From assembly GCF_003044565.1 (NCBI RefSeq), contig NZ_POXG01000007.1:62001-126000 (forward strand): a stretch of 64,000 bases of DNA, read 5' to 3'. Source of the DNA: Neisseria sicca (GTDB lineage: Bacteria; Pseudomonadota; Gammaproteobacteria; Burkholderiales; Neisseriaceae). The translations under genes were made by a program, and so were the position numbers. Positions within the stretch are counted from its first letter, which is position 1; every line of letters starts with the position of its first letter. The notes beneath the pieces are model-generated. The model had not been told where the DNA came from, made no database searches, and saw only the letters and a list, made by a program, of their open reading frames with translations. Positions 63,097 through 64,000 of this stretch are shown here, one piece after another.

Positions 63097-63873
63097 ATGA
63101 ATTTTATCCGTTCCGTCGGGGCGAAAACCCTCGGCTTTATTCAATCTCTCGGCAGTATTACGCTGTTTCTGCTGAACATTCTGGCGAAATCCGGTACGGC
63201 TTTCGTCCGTCCGCGCCTGAGCGTGCGCCAAGTGTATTTTGCCGGCGTGCTGTCGGTGTTGATTGTTGCCGTTTCAGGGCTGTTTGTCGGCATGGTTTTG
63301 GGTTTGCAGGGCTATACGCAATTATCGAAATTCAAATCCGCCGATATTTTGGGCTATATGGTTGCGGCTTCGCTGTTGCGCGAACTGGGTCCGGTGTTGG
63401 CGGCGATTCTGTTTGCCAGCAGCGCTGGCGGTGCGATGACCAGCGAAATCGGTTTGATGAAAACGACCGAACAGCTCGAAGCGATGAACGTGATGGCGGT
63501 AAACCCTGTCGCCCGCGTGGTTGCGCCGCGCTTTTGGGCGGGCGTGTTTTCCATGCCGCTGTTGGCTTCGATTTTCAACGTCGCGGGCATTTACGGCGCG
63601 TATTTGGTCGGCGTAACCTGGCTGGGCTTGGACAGCGGCATTTTCTGGTCGCAAATGCAGAACAACATCACGATACACTACGATGTAATCAACGGTCTGA
63701 TCAAATCCGCCGCGTTCGGCGTGGCGGTAACGCTGATTGCCGTGCATCAGGGCTTCCACTGCGTCCCGACCTCGGAAGGCATTTTGCGCGCCAGCACGCG
63801 TACGGTGGTTTCGTCCGCCCTGACGATTTTGGCGATTGACTTTGTGTTGACCGCATGGATGTTTACGGAATGA
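63097..63873 (+). CDS. mlaE: phospholipid transport permease MlaE
   Basis: 258 residues with five to six membrane helices. Family text: QVYFAGVLSVLIVAVSGLFV, GALGAMTSEIGLMKTTEQLE-type sequence (GGAMTSEIGLMKTTEQLEAM) and VAPRFWAGVFSMPLL. Inner-membrane partner of MlaF and MlaD. Confidence 0.95.
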   Translation: MNFIRSVGAKTLGFIQSLGSITLFLLNILAKSGTAFVRPRLSVRQVYFAGVLSVLIVAVSGLFVGMVLGLQGYTQLSKFKSADILGYMVAASLLRELGPVLAAILFASSAGGAMTSEIGLMKTTEQLEAMNVMAVNPVARVVAPRFWAGVFSMPLLASIFNVAGIYGAYLVGVTWLGLDSGIFWSQMQNNITIHYDVINGLIKSAAFGVAVTLIAVHQGFHCVPTSEGILRASTRTVVSSALTILAIDFVLTAWMFTE

Positions 63874-63923
63874 CAGGTCGTCTGAAAACGAAACAAAGAA
63901 CATTGGATATTCAAGGAACTTTA

Positions 63924-64000
63924 ATGAAAAAGAATGTATTGGAATTTTGGGTCGGACTGTTTGTCCTGCTCGGCGTGGCAGCGGTCGGTTTTCTCGCTTT
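63924..64000 (+). CDS. mlaD: MlaD, N-terminal part only
   Basis: ATG at 63924 preceded by CAAGGAACTTTA. The visible 25 residues (MKKNVLEFWVGLFVLLGVAA and on) are the N-terminal anchor of MlaD, the periplasmic MCE-domain ring. The gene runs off the right edge. A DUS (63876-63887) lies between mlaE and mlaD. Confidence 0.9.
   Translation, partial: MKKNVLEFWVGLFVLLGVAAVGFLA

Overview
This window comes from a commensal Neisseria, most likely the N. mucosa / N. sicca / N. macacae group. The dominant 12-mer is the DNA uptake sequence (DUS) AGGTCGTCTGAA, the dialect reported for that group, whereas N. meningitidis and N. gonorrhoeae mostly use AT/AGGCCGTCTGAA. Correia elements (about 107 or 156 bp, ends TATAGTGGATTAA), a dRS3-like repeat and Neisseria-type gene order (tyr-gly-thr tRNA / tufB / trp tRNA / secE; dprA-smg-topA; rsmB-DUF4390-ntrYX) agree. 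Species level is inference.

Layout. 1-3.1 kb: methylcitrate (propionate) genes prpB, prpC and the 5' part of acnD, minus strand. 4.3-5.7 kb: mgtE. 6.0-14.0 kb: an AT-rich accessory block on the minus strand carrying type VI secretion cargo. It has an orphan VgrG with a transthyretin-like tail, a small membrane protein, a DUF2931-like protein, a Tle1-type (DUF2235) phospholipase and a two-TM protein, plus an upstream pair of genes (a DUF3304-like protein and an unknown). No T6SS structural genes are in the window. 14.3-23.7 kb: housekeeping genes (FMN reductase, tsaB-rimI and a degenerate uracil-DNA-glycosylase-like protein, a HAD phosphatase, rsgA, a LOG protein, truC, yggX) and an isolated DUF3396-type immunity-like gene.

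24.4-43.1 kb: the core expression block, all minus strand: tRNA-Tyr/Gly/Thr, tufB, tRNA-Trp, secE, nusG, rplK, rplA, rplJ, rplL, rpoB, rpoC, rpsL, rpsG, fusA, tufA, rpsJ. The two tuf genes encode identical proteins. rpsJ ends in a terminator and is not followed by rplC. 43.2-54.6 kb: ferredoxin, rsmD, a small membrane ORF, topA-smg-dprA, ntrX-ntrY, DUF4390 and rsmB. 54.8-64 kb: a PepSY protein, a macrodomain protein, def-fmt, a LysM protein, a BI-1 family protein, a Tat-exported Cys-rich copper-storage-like protein, and the start of the mla lipid-transport operon (mlaF, mlaE, mlaD cut by the window end).

Most intergenic regions hold DUS copies in inverted pairs that form hairpins. Many sit at gene ends and probably act as terminators, but several lie inside operons (prpB/prpC, rpoB/rpoC, fusA/tufA, topA/smg, def/fmt). 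The most unusual points are the mosaic VgrG-lipase cassette with a duplicated promoter segment, a roughly 95-bp repeat family with hairpin ends, a duplicated truC 3' end, and NtrX and UDG-like proteins that have lost key catalytic residues. Everything here comes from reading the sequence; no database search was run.
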